Shown here piece by piece: positions 15,850 through 25,814 of a stretch of DNA of 64,000 nucleotides. Source of the DNA: Microcella sp. (lineage in GTDB: Bacteria > Actinomycetota > Actinomycetes > Actinomycetales > Microbacteriaceae). The notes beneath the pieces were generated by a model that ran no database searches, was not told where the DNA came from, and saw nothing but the letters and a program-made list of their open reading frames with translations. Both the position numbers and the translations under genes were made by a program. Positions within the stretch are counted from its first letter, which is position 1. Each line of letters opens with the position of its first letter. The stretch covers positions 1,302,001 through 1,366,000 of the forward strand of contig NZ_JAHHDS010000003.1 of the NCBI RefSeq assembly GCF_019739195.1, read 5' to 3'.

Positions 15850-18800
15850 AGACCCTCTCGCGCGCTCGTGGCGCGGGCGCCACCGTCTGTTCGAGGACGG
15901 CTGTTGGCTTTCTCCCACAAACGAGCAGCGGTGACGGGAATGGGCCCGGCCACGTCAACCCGCAACACCAAGTCGAGTGCGCGTACGTCGGAGTCGGTGT
16001 AGGCCGTGACGTCGAGTGGGGATCGAGAGCCCGCGGCTTGGGCATCCCCGCTCAACCGATCGGGTACGAGCAGGTAGCTCCGCACGTTCTCGTGATGCGC
16101 GTCGGCCAGGGCCATCTCTGCAATGCCGAGTGACCCGATTGGAGTGACCGGGTTCGAGCGACCAGCAACCGAATCGAGCAGGAAGGAGTCCCACTCGACG
16201 GGGACTTCTCGGCGCAGAGCGTCGCGTGCAGAACTCGACTCATCGCCCTCGAGAGGGTCCGCGGCGACGGGGCTCACCCGAGGGTTCGAGTGACTCAAAG
16301 AGACTCCCTGCACTTCAGCAACGATCTCTCGCAAGTAGCTCTGAGCAAGCGACTGGAGAAGCTCAGGGTCATTCGCGTGCTCCATGAGGATTCGACGCGA
16401 GTGATTCGACGCATGGGGCATGTCTGCATCGAGGCTGTCGATGCCCAGGGTTGCGGCGTCGTAGCCGAGGCGTGACCGAAGTTCTTCCAGGAGTCGTGAG
16501 AACGCACGAGCGCGCCATCCTTTGACCATCAGAGCGCGGGAGGCTTCCCTCTTCATGCGCCCGAGTGTCACGGGGTCGTCGTCACGGGCGATCGCGAGTC
16601 TCATTGCATACGGGAGCTGGGAGCGATCGATGCTCGGCGCATCGGTCGCCAACCACGATTCACGAACGGCCCAGGGGTGGTGGAGTGCATCGGCAAGAAG
16701 CTGAAGCCACTCTTGGGCTTGCCGGTGAAGCACCTCCAATCGGCGAAGCTCGCGCCGAGCATTTCGTGACGCGTTCGCCGCCCACTCCAGTCGGTCTCCC
16801 ACCTCGACGATCAGCCTCTCGACTCGTGACCACTGTCGGTAGTACTGAAGCAGGATGGCGATGAGAATAATGACGATGGCAGCAGCGCCAAGCGCGATCA
16901 CCTGCCATGCTTCAGGCCACCAGCTCAACCTCCGCAAGGACGGAACGAGAGCATCGACGGCGAAGTACACGAGCACGAAGCCCGCCGTGATCAACGAACC
17001 AGTTCCGAAACGGCGATGGAAGGACTTTCGCAAGGCGATCAAGCGACCGGGTTCCGGCAACTCAACGCTCTGGAGCGCATCCTCTGCCGAGGCGAGGTCC
17101 TGTGCCGCACGTTCACGACGTTCAGTCATGCCAGCAACGATCCGACCGTAGATCGACGTCTCGTGGCCAGCGATCCACTGTTCGAAGCTCGCAAGAACGG
17201 CGTGTCGGGCCTGTCGCTCGTCGTGAGCAGACGTTACGACAAGGTCAGCAGCGGTAATCCGTCGCTCTGAGGCGGCAAGCCGAGCAGGCAACTCACTGAA
17301 CTCTCTCTTGAGTGCGACGAGATCCAGCGCTCCTTCTTCGACTGCCCCGTCGACCTTCTTCGGGCTCGGCGCACGCTTGCCCTTGATGACGACCGCCAAA
17401 CCGTGCTCGTCAAACTCCACCAACTCGTGCTCGAACAAGACAGCAGCGAGTTCCTCTGACCTCAATTGCAGAGAATCCCGATCGGCGATCGCCTCGTGAC
17501 GCTCGGCTTCACGGGCGGCGATCAGCGACTCTGCAGACTGGGCCCACCGGATGACTGCCTGTCGAACGGCACCAAGCGACTCCAGGTCTTCGAGCCCCAC
17601 ACTGGGGGGAATATCGTCGGGCCGGTCATCGCTCGGAAACCGCCAGCGATCATGCGTAGGCTGCACGAGGTCGCTGACGCGAGCGAAGATCGGGGTCTTG
17701 TCTTCGATCGGAGTGAAGCCAATCTCCGTGAGGTCCGCAGAGCCATCCAGAACTCCGAACATCATCTCTCGGAGCCGAGCCCAGAGGCTCGGCGTTGAGC
17801 GGATTGCCGCGATCTCATCAAAGGCTGCCGCGGAACTGCGCGCAGCGGAGACCTCTGCGGCCACGCGGTCGCGATGTGCGACGAGGTTTCGATCACGGAT
17901 GTCGTACTGCTCGACATCTGAACCGACAACGGCCAGACCTTCGGACGAGTGGAAGGTCTCCGTTGCCGATCGAGAGACTCGACCGACGATCGCCCGGATC
18001 GCCCACTTCGGCATCGCGACGACTTTGTCGAGCGCGAAGGACGCGAACGAAACGGCCTGGCCCCGCAAGGTCATCCGGTCGCGTGCGCGGGTCTCGTACG
18101 CAGCGACTGGAGAGTAATCCAATCGCCCCTTGTCGATCTGGAAGATGCCCTCAACCACTCGATCGACGTAGTGGCTGCGCCGCTCATCGGTGATAAAAGC
18201 CGTTCCCGGAGGGGGAACAGAGGTCAGGGCGTCGACGATGTCGGAGTTGCCATCTCCGGCATCCGCGAGAACCCCCGCGGCGACGCGGTTCGCAAAGCCG
18301 TCCATCAGCACGGCGTTCACAAACACGCGAGACACCCAGATGCTGTGATACATCGAGGCCTCTTGACTAAACAGGTCGAAGGTTCCGACCGGTGCAGCGT
18401 TCCAGAGCCCGCCGACCGTTGCGATGTGCATGAGACAAAAGCCAACGAATCGATCGTTGTCTCGAACAAACGCGTCGCCCGACCACGGGCTCGACCTGTC
18501 TTCGGGTGAGGCGACGACGATCAGGCCCGGATCGTCTGTCGCCCAGGCGACGCGCTGCGTAACCTGAAACTCGGTCGGAGCACAGATCAGTGTCGCCTCC
18601 GAGAGCAGAAGTTGCTGGTCGGAGATGTTCTGGTTCGGATCAGCGGACGGGACGGAGTGTTTGACATACCGATTCAGTGACTCCGCGATCGCATCCTGCG
18701 CCTTATCGAGTTCTCGCCGCGGAGTCGTCGACCGCACCTTCAGCACCCGAACCTGGCGCAGCTCATCACGAGCTAAGACCTCGAACAGGTCGCGCCGCAG

Positions 18801-19022
18801 GTCGAGAAGCTCACGGTTCGGCCCCAAGCGCATGACCCGGGCGAAGATGATGGGAGGTGCGCCGGGCTCGAGCGTGACATCCTCAGGCGCCACCCAGAGG
18901 GCCGGGCCCAAGAGACCCAACTGAACCCAATTACGAGCCAGAGCCAAGACCCGCTGTCCCTGGTCACCGCCCGGAAGCAGAACGATCGGGACCGTGCTCG
19001 ACGGCCAGAAGGTTGAGTCCAC
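15846..19022 (-). CDS. Large coiled-coil membrane protein of unknown family
   Basis: 1058 aa, not recognised. Residues 1-350 look globular (starting VPIVLLPGGDQGQRVLALA); the glycine loop is not a Walker A motif. Charged helical stretches rich in Ala, Glu and Arg (about 385-420, 500-660) look like coiled coil. Two membrane helices follow (about 672-690, LITAGFVLVYFAVDA, and 703-724, VIALGAAAIVIILIAILL). After these come another Arg/Glu-rich helix (about 725-770) and a soluble C-terminus, so both ends face the same side. The GTG start begins 5 bases after the tubulin-like stop. A longer reading from 19115 would overlap that gene by 88 bases. It probably links the tubulin-like protein to the membrane (inference). 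Confidence 0.7.
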   Translation of the reverse strand: MDSTFWPSSTVPIVLLPGGDQGQRVLALARNWVQLGLLGPALWVAPEDVTLEPGAPPIIFARVMRLGPNRELLDLRRDLFEVLARDELRQVRVLKVRSTTPRRELDKAQDAIAESLNRYVKHSVPSADPNQNISDQQLLLSEATLICAPTEFQVTQRVAWATDDPGLIVVASPEDRSSPWSGDAFVRDNDRFVGFCLMHIATVGGLWNAAPVGTFDLFSQEASMYHSIWVSRVFVNAVLMDGFANRVAAGVLADAGDGNSDIVDALTSVPPPGTAFITDERRSHYVDRVVEGIFQIDKGRLDYSPVAAYETRARDRMTLRGQAVSFASFALDKVVAMPKWAIRAIVGRVSRSATETFHSSEGLAVVGSDVEQYDIRDRNLVAHRDRVAAEVSAARSSAAAFDEIAAIRSTPSLWARLREMMFGVLDGSADLTEIGFTPIEDKTPIFARVSDLVQPTHDRWRFPSDDRPDDIPPSVGLEDLESLGAVRQAVIRWAQSAESLIAAREAERHEAIADRDSLQLRSEELAAVLFEHELVEFDEHGLAVVIKGKRAPSPKKVDGAVEEGALDLVALKREFSELPARLAASERRITAADLVVTSAHDERQARHAVLASFEQWIAGHETSIYGRIVAGMTERRERAAQDLASAEDALQSVELPEPGRLIALRKSFHRRFGTGSLITAGFVLVYFAVDALVPSLRRLSWWPEAWQVIALGAAAIVIILIAILLQYYRQWSRVERLIVEVGDRLEWAANASRNARRELRRLEVLHRQAQEWLQLLADALHHPWAVRESWLATDAPSIDRSQLPYAMRLAIARDDDPVTLGRMKREASRALMVKGWRARAFSRLLEELRSRLGYDAATLGIDSLDADMPHASNHSRRILMEHANDPELLQSLAQSYLREIVAEVQGVSLSHSNPRVSPVAADPLEGDESSSARDALRREVPVEWDSFLLDSVAGRSNPVTPIGSLGIAEMALADAHHENVRSYLLVPDRLSGDAQAAGSRSPLDVTAYTDSDVRALDLVLRVDVAGPIPVTAARLWEKANSRPRTDGGARATSAREGL

Positions 19023-19027
19023 AGCGA

Positions 19028-22000
19028 TCAGGTCCCGATGTTGACGGTTCGTGTGACCAGAACCGCTGATCGAACGCTCTGAATCGCATCCGCGATCTGA
19101 CCGCGAATCTCCCAACTGACGGGGTAGTCGTATGCCGACGTGTCGGGGTCCTGACGCATGACCTGATCACCGAAATCGGCCAGTTCCTGGTCAAGGTAGG
19201 CACGCAGCGCTTCCTGCCTCTCCTCGAGCGTTCCGGCCGTGGATCCCGCACGTGCGGGATCGGGAACCGGCGACTTTTCTGGGAGGGAACCAAGTTGCAG
19301 CCAGTCCCGGAGCGTGTCCGACAGGGTTCTGTCCGACCCCCCCAAGTCCATGAGCGCCTGATAGGGACGCAACGGAATGGTAGACGACTGGGCGCTACAG
19401 GCGACCATCGCGACCATCAGCGACTCCATGACAACGCCCGGATAGTCGTGCGGTTCCGCAATCCCGGGGTGCAGCAAGGGGTACGGGAAGGCGGAAAGCT
19501 TCCGAGCGGAGGCGTCCCACACCTTGAGCTCGGGTCCTCGAGCGGAATCGATGCTCGTGCGCTCGAGCCAGCCGAGCGCCTTCGCGACATACCACCCCCG
19601 CAGCATGGACGCGAGCACGGCTGCATCCGCCGGCACAGCCTCGCTAAGCAGGCGTGCTCGCTTGAACTTCCAAAACGCTTCCCGACTATCGATAGTCGAA
19701 CTCTGGGCGAGCCACGTTCGAGCGATTGGCTCCATCACCGAATCCATGACGACGGGCTGGTATGGGAAAGCCGACATCGCGAAGATCTCGATCGACTCCA
19801 CCTGCTGATCGGCAAACCAGTCAGGCGAAATATTGTCGTTCCAGAGCCCCTGCGCGGCCAAGATTCCCTTCGTCAGGCTGTGCATGTCCGTCCCCTCGGC
19901 GAAGGGAATGGCGCCGAAGACAAGCTGCGGGGGCTCATCAATCGACTTGTTGTGGATCTCGCTGAGAAGTGTGGGGTTCAGCTTGACGAGGGGTTCACTC
20001 GCGCCCAGGGCAGCGGTGAACTGCTCGCGGAAGGTAGCGACGCGGCGTGCATAGACGTCAGGGGTGGAGTTGTCCTTGTCGAGATAGGCGTTGAGCGTGT
20101 CACGAATGTAGGCCCCGAATGGCTTGCCGTCCCGGAGAATCCAGCTTCGGGAACGGTCACGGTACGCCTCCGGATCCCCCTCAGTCTCGAACCTCGGCTT
20201 CCGGGTCGCCTGCGTCCGTTGCCGCGGATCCGCGGAGGTGGCCGGCTGCCACGACTGGCTCACACTCACGAACGACCAGCGCTCCTCAGCAGACAGTGCC
20301 GGATCGTCGAAGCCGACCGTAACCTCCGACATGACCGTAAGAATCGCGTCCAAGAATCGTTCGCGTTGTGTCGTCGCGGTGACCAGCCGCTCGAACTCGG
20401 AAGGGTATTCCGCGTGTTCGACGAGCAACCGCTCATTCGGAGCAGGCTCAAACTTGCGGGGGACGATCGAATCGTTTCGGCGCGGCCAGAACTCAAAATC
20501 GTTCTCACGACCATCCAGGGTCCGCTTTGCACTGGTCCGCTCGAGAAGCTGCTTGTGGGTCCCCGCCAGATGAGCGCGAAGAGGGTCGACAACGTCCTTG
20601 CGGATCTCCTCCATGAGTGCCGCACCCGACTCGCGCAGCCGAGCTTCCGAAGCCCACTCGAATCCATCACCCACAGTCTGGAATGCCTTCTGCACGGCAG
20701 GATGCTCAGGACGAATGGATGAAGCATTCGGCGCCATTCGCAGGTCTTCGCTGACGAACGAGTCGAGCCGCTCCGACCACATGCGGTAGTTGCCGCTCTC
20801 ACCACGAAGACCCTCCGCAGCGCTCCCCAAGTCGCGGCTCAGTCGGCGCAGGAGCTCCACGACGACGGGCAGACCATAGTCCGCGACGTATAAGGAGACC
20901 GTCCGAGCGATGTGGCTTGGCATCCGCTCAACCCACTCGTCGAGTCGACGTTGCCGGTTACCGTTGTCCTGTGCGAGGTAGGAATCCACCAGCCCCTGGA
21001 AGGAAGCAACCATTCGTTCTGCCCAGGTGTTGAGGTCAAGGCCTCCGCTCTTATCGAGCCCGACGGTCACCTGCTGTTCTACCGCCGCACGGATGCGAGT
21101 GACGAGCTCTTCTAGACCCTGCTTGTCGCGCAGGGCGTCGATGACGTCGTTGAACTCGTCCGTCTCTTCGTTGAGTTCCAGTGTGCGAATGAAGCCCTCG
21201 TAGGCCTCCGCGGCCTTGACGTCGATCCACTCCGCTTCGGTGCGTTGCAGAAACTGGCGATCCTCTTCGACGTGAGCTTCCAGGATGCGGTCGACCACTG
21301 AGCGTGCGATGCGCTCCGCGGAGTACTCCAGGAATCGCTCACGGCCAAGGGTTACGCGACCGAAGCCGAGGGTGGAGAAAGGAGGCGACTGGTCAGCGGG
21401 ACGCATGAGTCGCGTCGTGTCGGGCAGAACCGAGGCGCTCACTCGCGCCTGCCAGTTGCCCGTCGAGTATGCGCCGATAGAGTCCTGAATGTGGTCATCC
21501 GTCATCCAGGCGGCCAGGCTCGTCGCGACCGCGGAGTAGACCTCGCCTTGGTTCGCGAAGGTGACCTTGGAGTTGCGGCGACCAATGATGAACGGATACG
21601 CAGCTCCGACTCGGGACATTGCAGTCCCGTAGGCGGGGGCGATGCCCTTGGCCCGAAACATCTCGAGGGTGGCCTCCGACGGTGTCTCCGTCCAAAACCC
21701 GTTCATCGCCTCACTGATGGCCGCCAAGGCGTTGCCCGGCATTCCTGTCGTCACATCCAGCTGGTCGAAGACATCGGGGGCGTAGAGGAACGAGAAGAAC
21801 TGATTCGACCAGGGATACTGCTTGACCGTTGACTTGACGATCTCTATGACATCGAGGAACTGGCCGGCACCCGAACCACCCGCGATTGACGACACCACGA
21901 CCACCGTGGGGCTCGCCGTCCGTCCACCATCAGACCGCGCGTTTAGCTTCTCCCCCAGGGTTTGCAGCTCACCAAGTGCCGTCGCGTCGTTCATGCGACT

Positions 22001-22429
22001 GATCGCGTCGCGAGCGGCGACTTCGACCTCTCGCGGGGCTGCCAAGACAACGGTTCGACCAACCGCTCGATACTGCCCGGCTCCCTTGTCCACCGCGACC
22101 CGGACCCGCGTCGGGTCAGGAAGCTGGCGCTTGACGTCGTTGAGCAAAGCATCTGCAATGCTGCCGCCGTGGGAGACGCTGTTATACACCGACCCGTAGT
22201 TCATGCCGCCCGAGACGAGACCCTTGTACTGCTCTGCCGGCAGGAACGGAGCCGGGTAGTCCTGGCCGTCTTGCGCGATGGGGGTGTCGATGTGGATGAA
22301 CTGCCAGGCCTGCGGAAGCCCACCGTTCCATCCCTTCTGTCTCAGAACGAGTTCGAGCTGGTACTTGAGACCACGAAGGGTCTTGCCGCCGGAACCGCCG
22401 ACACCGATGAGGAGGAAGGGACGAAGCAT
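19028..22429 (-). CDS. FtsZ/tubulin-like GTPase-fold protein (Tubulin_2 type)
   Basis: 1133 aa. The N-terminal third is a tubulin-superfamily domain. LLIGVGGSGGKTLRGL (about 6-21) matches the first nucleotide loop. SSIAGGSGAGQFLDVI (about 179-194) matches the glycine-rich T4 signature, GGGTGTG in FtsZ. The remaining 800 residues are charged, mostly helical and unassigned, so this is far larger than FtsZ. Such long FtsZ-like proteins form a separate branch reported next to VWA proteins. GAAAGG about 10 bases before the ATG supports the start. It lies 35 bases after the VWA gene and 5 bases before the next gene. GTP binding and polymer formation are inferred from family. Confidence 0.85.
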   Translation of the reverse strand: MLRPFLLIGVGGSGGKTLRGLKYQLELVLRQKGWNGGLPQAWQFIHIDTPIAQDGQDYPAPFLPAEQYKGLVSGGMNYGSVYNSVSHGGSIADALLNDVKRQLPDPTRVRVAVDKGAGQYRAVGRTVVLAAPREVEVAARDAISRMNDATALGELQTLGEKLNARSDGGRTASPTVVVVSSIAGGSGAGQFLDVIEIVKSTVKQYPWSNQFFSFLYAPDVFDQLDVTTGMPGNALAAISEAMNGFWTETPSEATLEMFRAKGIAPAYGTAMSRVGAAYPFIIGRRNSKVTFANQGEVYSAVATSLAAWMTDDHIQDSIGAYSTGNWQARVSASVLPDTTRLMRPADQSPPFSTLGFGRVTLGRERFLEYSAERIARSVVDRILEAHVEEDRQFLQRTEAEWIDVKAAEAYEGFIRTLELNEETDEFNDVIDALRDKQGLEELVTRIRAAVEQQVTVGLDKSGGLDLNTWAERMVASFQGLVDSYLAQDNGNRQRRLDEWVERMPSHIARTVSLYVADYGLPVVVELLRRLSRDLGSAAEGLRGESGNYRMWSERLDSFVSEDLRMAPNASSIRPEHPAVQKAFQTVGDGFEWASEARLRESGAALMEEIRKDVVDPLRAHLAGTHKQLLERTSAKRTLDGRENDFEFWPRRNDSIVPRKFEPAPNERLLVEHAEYPSEFERLVTATTQRERFLDAILTVMSEVTVGFDDPALSAEERWSFVSVSQSWQPATSADPRQRTQATRKPRFETEGDPEAYRDRSRSWILRDGKPFGAYIRDTLNAYLDKDNSTPDVYARRVATFREQFTAALGASEPLVKLNPTLLSEIHNKSIDEPPQLVFGAIPFAEGTDMHSLTKGILAAQGLWNDNISPDWFADQQVESIEIFAMSAFPYQPVVMDSVMEPIARTWLAQSSTIDSREAFWKFKRARLLSEAVPADAAVLASMLRGWYVAKALGWLERTSIDSARGPELKVWDASARKLSAFPYPLLHPGIAEPHDYPGVVMESLMVAMVACSAQSSTIPLRPYQALMDLGGSDRTLSDTLRDWLQLGSLPEKSPVPDPARAGSTAGTLEERQEALRAYLDQELADFGDQVMRQDPDTSAYDYPVSWEIRGQIADAIQSVRSAVLVTRTVNIGT

Positions 22430-22464
22430 GGATGGACTGCCTTTCGGGGTGGAGCGATGACGAC

Positions 22465-25272
22465 CTAACGCCCAGGGGGGCGGGGCATGGACGGGGGCGA
22501 ATCATTGCCCCGGGTTCGGGGAGGAAGGGACTCTGACCGAGTCGGAGCTGCCGGGCTAGAAGGCGCACTCCGTCCTGGCGGACGGGGTGGACCGCTTGTT
22601 GGTTCCGGCGCAGCATCCCCGCCGGAGGATGGTCGAGATGAGCTGCGTGGTTCCTCCGGGTTAGTGGAGACTGACGGCGGGCCCTCCGCGGACTCCGGCT
22701 GACTGCTCGCTATGGCCTGAGCGAGTTCCCGAACGCGTGCGCGCCAGTCCGTCAGGGTCATGATCTCCAGGAGCCGCTTCGCGTACTGGCCAGATTGTCC
22801 GAGCACAGGCTGGAGATAGACGACGAGGACGCCGGCTACAGCACCGTCAGCCCCACGGCTCCGCAGTTCGCGCTCATCGATGGCGACACCCCACGCGCTC
22901 GACAACACCCCATTGCCGGCCACGAGAGTCCCTTCGGCGAGCTTGGGCGATAGGTGACGCGGTGCGACACCGCCCTGCTTGGCGATAAGCCGGGTTCCGG
23001 CCGGGGCTATGAGGCTGAACCAGGCTGGCTGCAGCGGGCTGAGGGGCACCCGCACGGCGAAGGCGCCGAGTCGAGCGTCTGTGTGGGTCCGCACTCGCTC
23101 GTTCGGCGGCAGGTTACGGAACGCGCTGGCAAGGCTCGCCTCATCGGAGAGGTCAATTTCCGGCATCGTGACCGTGCCGTCTTTGATCACCACCGGGAAC
23201 TCGGCACGCTGGAGGAGGCGACCGTGCTGGAGCCCCACCAGACCGCGCTTGAGTAGCCAGGCGAGGGCCACCGGGATAGCGATTCCGACAAGGAGGAGAA
23301 GAGCGAGCAGCCCGATAAGCAAGCCGAGGTTGATCCGCCGTTCCGTCTGCAACTCGAACGGCACGGACTGAATCACCCGCACGTTCTGGCCGCTGGTCTC
23401 ATCGACCGGCACCTGGAGTTCAACGAGAAGCTCACCTCTCACGACCGAGAACTCCGGGTCTTCACCCTCCACGATTCCGAAGGTGAAAGTGACCGGATTC
23501 TGGTCCGGGCCGAACTGACCACAGACGCTTCCCCCGCTTTCGCAAGCAGTCGAGGGCTCCTCGATCGCGAACTCTCGGCCGAACTCGTCTTGGATCGCGA
23601 GTGGGGCAGCATCGCGAACGATCACGTCCACCACCCCACCGTCCGCAGGCGGATTGGCCAGGATCTCTCCATGGGCAGGTTCACGCGCCGAACCCGCGGG
23701 CCCGCCAAAGCGAATGCTGAGGTCTGCAGGCACCTGGTCAGGATCCAGAACGGTCAATCGCAGCGAGGCGATCGGACCGTCAAGAGCAACAGCGCCGTCA
23801 ACAGTGCGGAGATTCACGAGCGAAATGTCCACGACCGGTTCCGCACCGGGTCGAGCCGAAGTCGCGCCGAAGTCGATGGTGAACTGTGCGCCTTCACCAC
23901 CCGAGATCTCATTGGGCAGCGCTCTTGGGCGCTCTTCATCCTCGAGCCGCTCCTGAATAATCCAGTCGTACTCGTAGAGACTCAGGTTGGCGGGGTTTCC
24001 ATCTCTGTCGAGAATCGCTCCCGTGATGACAGCGCCTTCGCCACTGACCACGCCAAGGTTGCCTCCCCCCAGTCGATCCACCTCGACACGAAGATCGCTG
24101 AAAAGGTAGAGCGACGCGCTCCCTTCCTCATGCCCGACGACCTTCCAGGTGCCGAGTGCGGGGTCGTCTTCGTATGCCGCATCGATCGACACCTCGACTG
24201 CAGAACTCGTGGAATTGGAACTCTCTGTCACCGTGACCCCGCCAGGACTCGAGAGGTCACCCCGCGCTAGCAACTCTCCGCTCGGCATCGCCAAGGACCA
24301 CGAGGTTGAGTTGCCCGGGAAGCGGAGAATGAACCTGCTGACGCCCTTTGGGATGACGAACTCCCCCGCGTCATTCAGATCGTTTGAAATGCTGCTCGGC
24401 GAACCACCTGCGACGAGTATCGACAGTCGATCAAACACGTCGGCCAAGTCACCCGCCTCAGTGACCTTGGTAACTGAACCACGAACATCCGTCGGAGAGA
24501 TTTCCGCGCAGGCACCTCCCTCGGCGGATCCCTCAACCACCCTTACTAGCTGTTCAGCCGAATCTGGATTGGGATTCAGGAAGACCCCAAACACGACGAC
24601 CTGGCGCCCCCTTAGCTGCTGCAGCAGTCCACGTTCGCCGCCCACTCCCGTGCACAAGGCATCGAAAGCCGCCAGGGTCCTGTCGCCATTCACGCCATCG
24701 CCGAGGTTGATTTCACCGTCGGTGAACCAGATCAACATCGAACAGCCGGGAGCCACCTGCTGTTGGGCCGCGAGACTCTGACTGGCACCTCGGATGCCAT
24801 CTTCCCAATTTGTCCATCCCCCGTCCGTTGGCGGAATAACCTCAGCCAAGCGGTTGGCATCGTCGGGAGACTCGAGAACTGACCAATCAGATAGCGGGGT
24901 GAACACGTCCTTGAAGCTCCCGGCCGCCCAATAAACCTTGTCATCCGACGTCAACTGCAAGAGGGATCGAAGGCTGTCAGCAAGGACGGGTCGTCTGAGT
25001 TCACCACGATCTGTGTCAGCCAATGATCCCGAGTCGTCGAGCAGGTAGAAGACGTTGAGAACGTTGTTCACCGCCAGGCAGCCGCGCAAGTCCTGAAGAG
25101 CTGCCTCCTCATTGTTCAGAGGAGCATCCGTGACGGGGGGCGGGGGCGCCGAACGCTCCACAGTGGGGCTCTCGACAGACGGGCCGACGCAGGCCGCTAA
25201 CGCGACAGCAAGAAGCGTCCCTGCCGTCACGGAGTGAAGAATGCGCCCGCGGCGCCAAGTGGTCGCGGTCAT
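22465..25272 (-). CDS. VWA-domain lipoprotein with a C-terminal membrane helix
   Basis: 935 aa. A signal peptide ends in the lipobox VALAAC (Cys about 27). The VWA domain (about 70-290) has a complete MIDAS: DDSGS near 77, Thr in GGWTNWEDG, and Asp in WFTDGE near 181. Beta-rich segments follow to about 640, then one long membrane helix (about 651-675, GLLIGLLALLLLVGIAIPV). A cytoplasmic domain and a Pro/Ser/Arg-rich tail of about 80 residues end the protein. The layout suggests an external metal-dependent binding head tied to an internal tail. The ATG overlaps the upstream stop as ATGA. A longer start at 25383 would lose the signal peptide. Confidence 0.85.
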   Translation of the reverse strand: MTATTWRRGRILHSVTAGTLLAVALAACVGPSVESPTVERSAPPPPVTDAPLNNEEAALQDLRGCLAVNNVLNVFYLLDDSGSLADTDRGELRRPVLADSLRSLLQLTSDDKVYWAAGSFKDVFTPLSDWSVLESPDDANRLAEVIPPTDGGWTNWEDGIRGASQSLAAQQQVAPGCSMLIWFTDGEINLGDGVNGDRTLAAFDALCTGVGGERGLLQQLRGRQVVVFGVFLNPNPDSAEQLVRVVEGSAEGGACAEISPTDVRGSVTKVTEAGDLADVFDRLSILVAGGSPSSISNDLNDAGEFVIPKGVSRFILRFPGNSTSWSLAMPSGELLARGDLSSPGGVTVTESSNSTSSAVEVSIDAAYEDDPALGTWKVVGHEEGSASLYLFSDLRVEVDRLGGGNLGVVSGEGAVITGAILDRDGNPANLSLYEYDWIIQERLEDEERPRALPNEISGGEGAQFTIDFGATSARPGAEPVVDISLVNLRTVDGAVALDGPIASLRLTVLDPDQVPADLSIRFGGPAGSAREPAHGEILANPPADGGVVDVIVRDAAPLAIQDEFGREFAIEEPSTACESGGSVCGQFGPDQNPVTFTFGIVEGEDPEFSVVRGELLVELQVPVDETSGQNVRVIQSVPFELQTERRINLGLLIGLLALLLLVGIAIPVALAWLLKRGLVGLQHGRLLQRAEFPVVIKDGTVTMPEIDLSDEASLASAFRNLPPNERVRTHTDARLGAFAVRVPLSPLQPAWFSLIAPAGTRLIAKQGGVAPRHLSPKLAEGTLVAGNGVLSSAWGVAIDERELRSRGADGAVAGVLVVYLQPVLGQSGQYAKRLLEIMTLTDWRARVRELAQAIASSQPESAEGPPSVSTNPEEPRSSSRPSSGGDAAPEPTSGPPRPPGRSAPSSPAAPTRSESLPPRTRGNDSPPSMPRPPGR

Positions 25273-25733
25273 GAACTGAACTCCTGGACCCATTCGACGA
25301 TGGGCACCGCCACGGTGATGATGTGCCAGAGCGAGACAACGATTCCGAGAGCGGCAGCAAGCTTCAGAGTGGTTCCGAACCACGGTCGAGGAATGAACTG
25401 TGGATTCGACAGACCACGGCCCTGTAGAACTCGATCAATGACGAGCGCGCAAATCGGGATCACCGGTGTCAGCAGATAGCCAACCCAGCCCAAGTACGCA
25501 GCGTCGGCCTGCGGCAGCGTCAGGGCGAACCAGGGAGGGAGAAGGACTGTCGGCTTGCCTACCGAGACACCCACGAAGAGGAGGCCCACGCTCGCGAGTA
25601 CCGCGGCGACTCCGACGATCATCGGCCAGGGTGATGCGTAGGCAGGCGAGTAGGTGACACCGTGACCACCCTGAACGCCGACTCTAGCGCCCACCCGCTT
25701 CGCATCAATGCGATGAGGTGGGGTGCGAGACAT
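25269..25733 (-). CDS. Small three-helix membrane protein, first gene of the operon
   Basis: About 154 aa, not recognised. Three hydrophobic segments: IVGVAAVLASVGLLFVGVSV, then YLLTPVIPICALVI, then a helix near LAAALGIVVSLWHIITVAV. The N-terminal 40 residues are basic and soluble. The start is set at MSRTPP, 10 bases after GAGGAG. ATG codons three and six codons upstream are possible, but the first has the SD too close and the second has none. It is coupled to the VWA gene by ATGA. It may be a membrane scaffold for the complex (inference). Confidence 0.65.
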   Translation of the reverse strand: MSRTPPHRIDAKRVGARVGVQGGHGVTYSPAYASPWPMIVGVAAVLASVGLLFVGVSVGKPTVLLPPWFALTLPQADAAYLGWVGYLLTPVIPICALVIDRVLQGRGLSNPQFIPRPWFGTTLKLAAALGIVVSLWHIITVAVPIVEWVQEFSS

Positions 25734-25814
25734 ATTCGTCATACTCCTCATATCTTGACCAGGTTTCAAGACTAAGGAGAAACTCAGGATTCGCACCCGG
25801 CCAGGCGGTCCCCA

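Noticed and set aside
19023-19115. An N-terminal extension of the 1058-aa protein, giving 1089 aa
   Set aside because: It would overlap the tubulin-like gene by 88 bases, and the extra residues read as Ser/Arg-rich shadow sequence.
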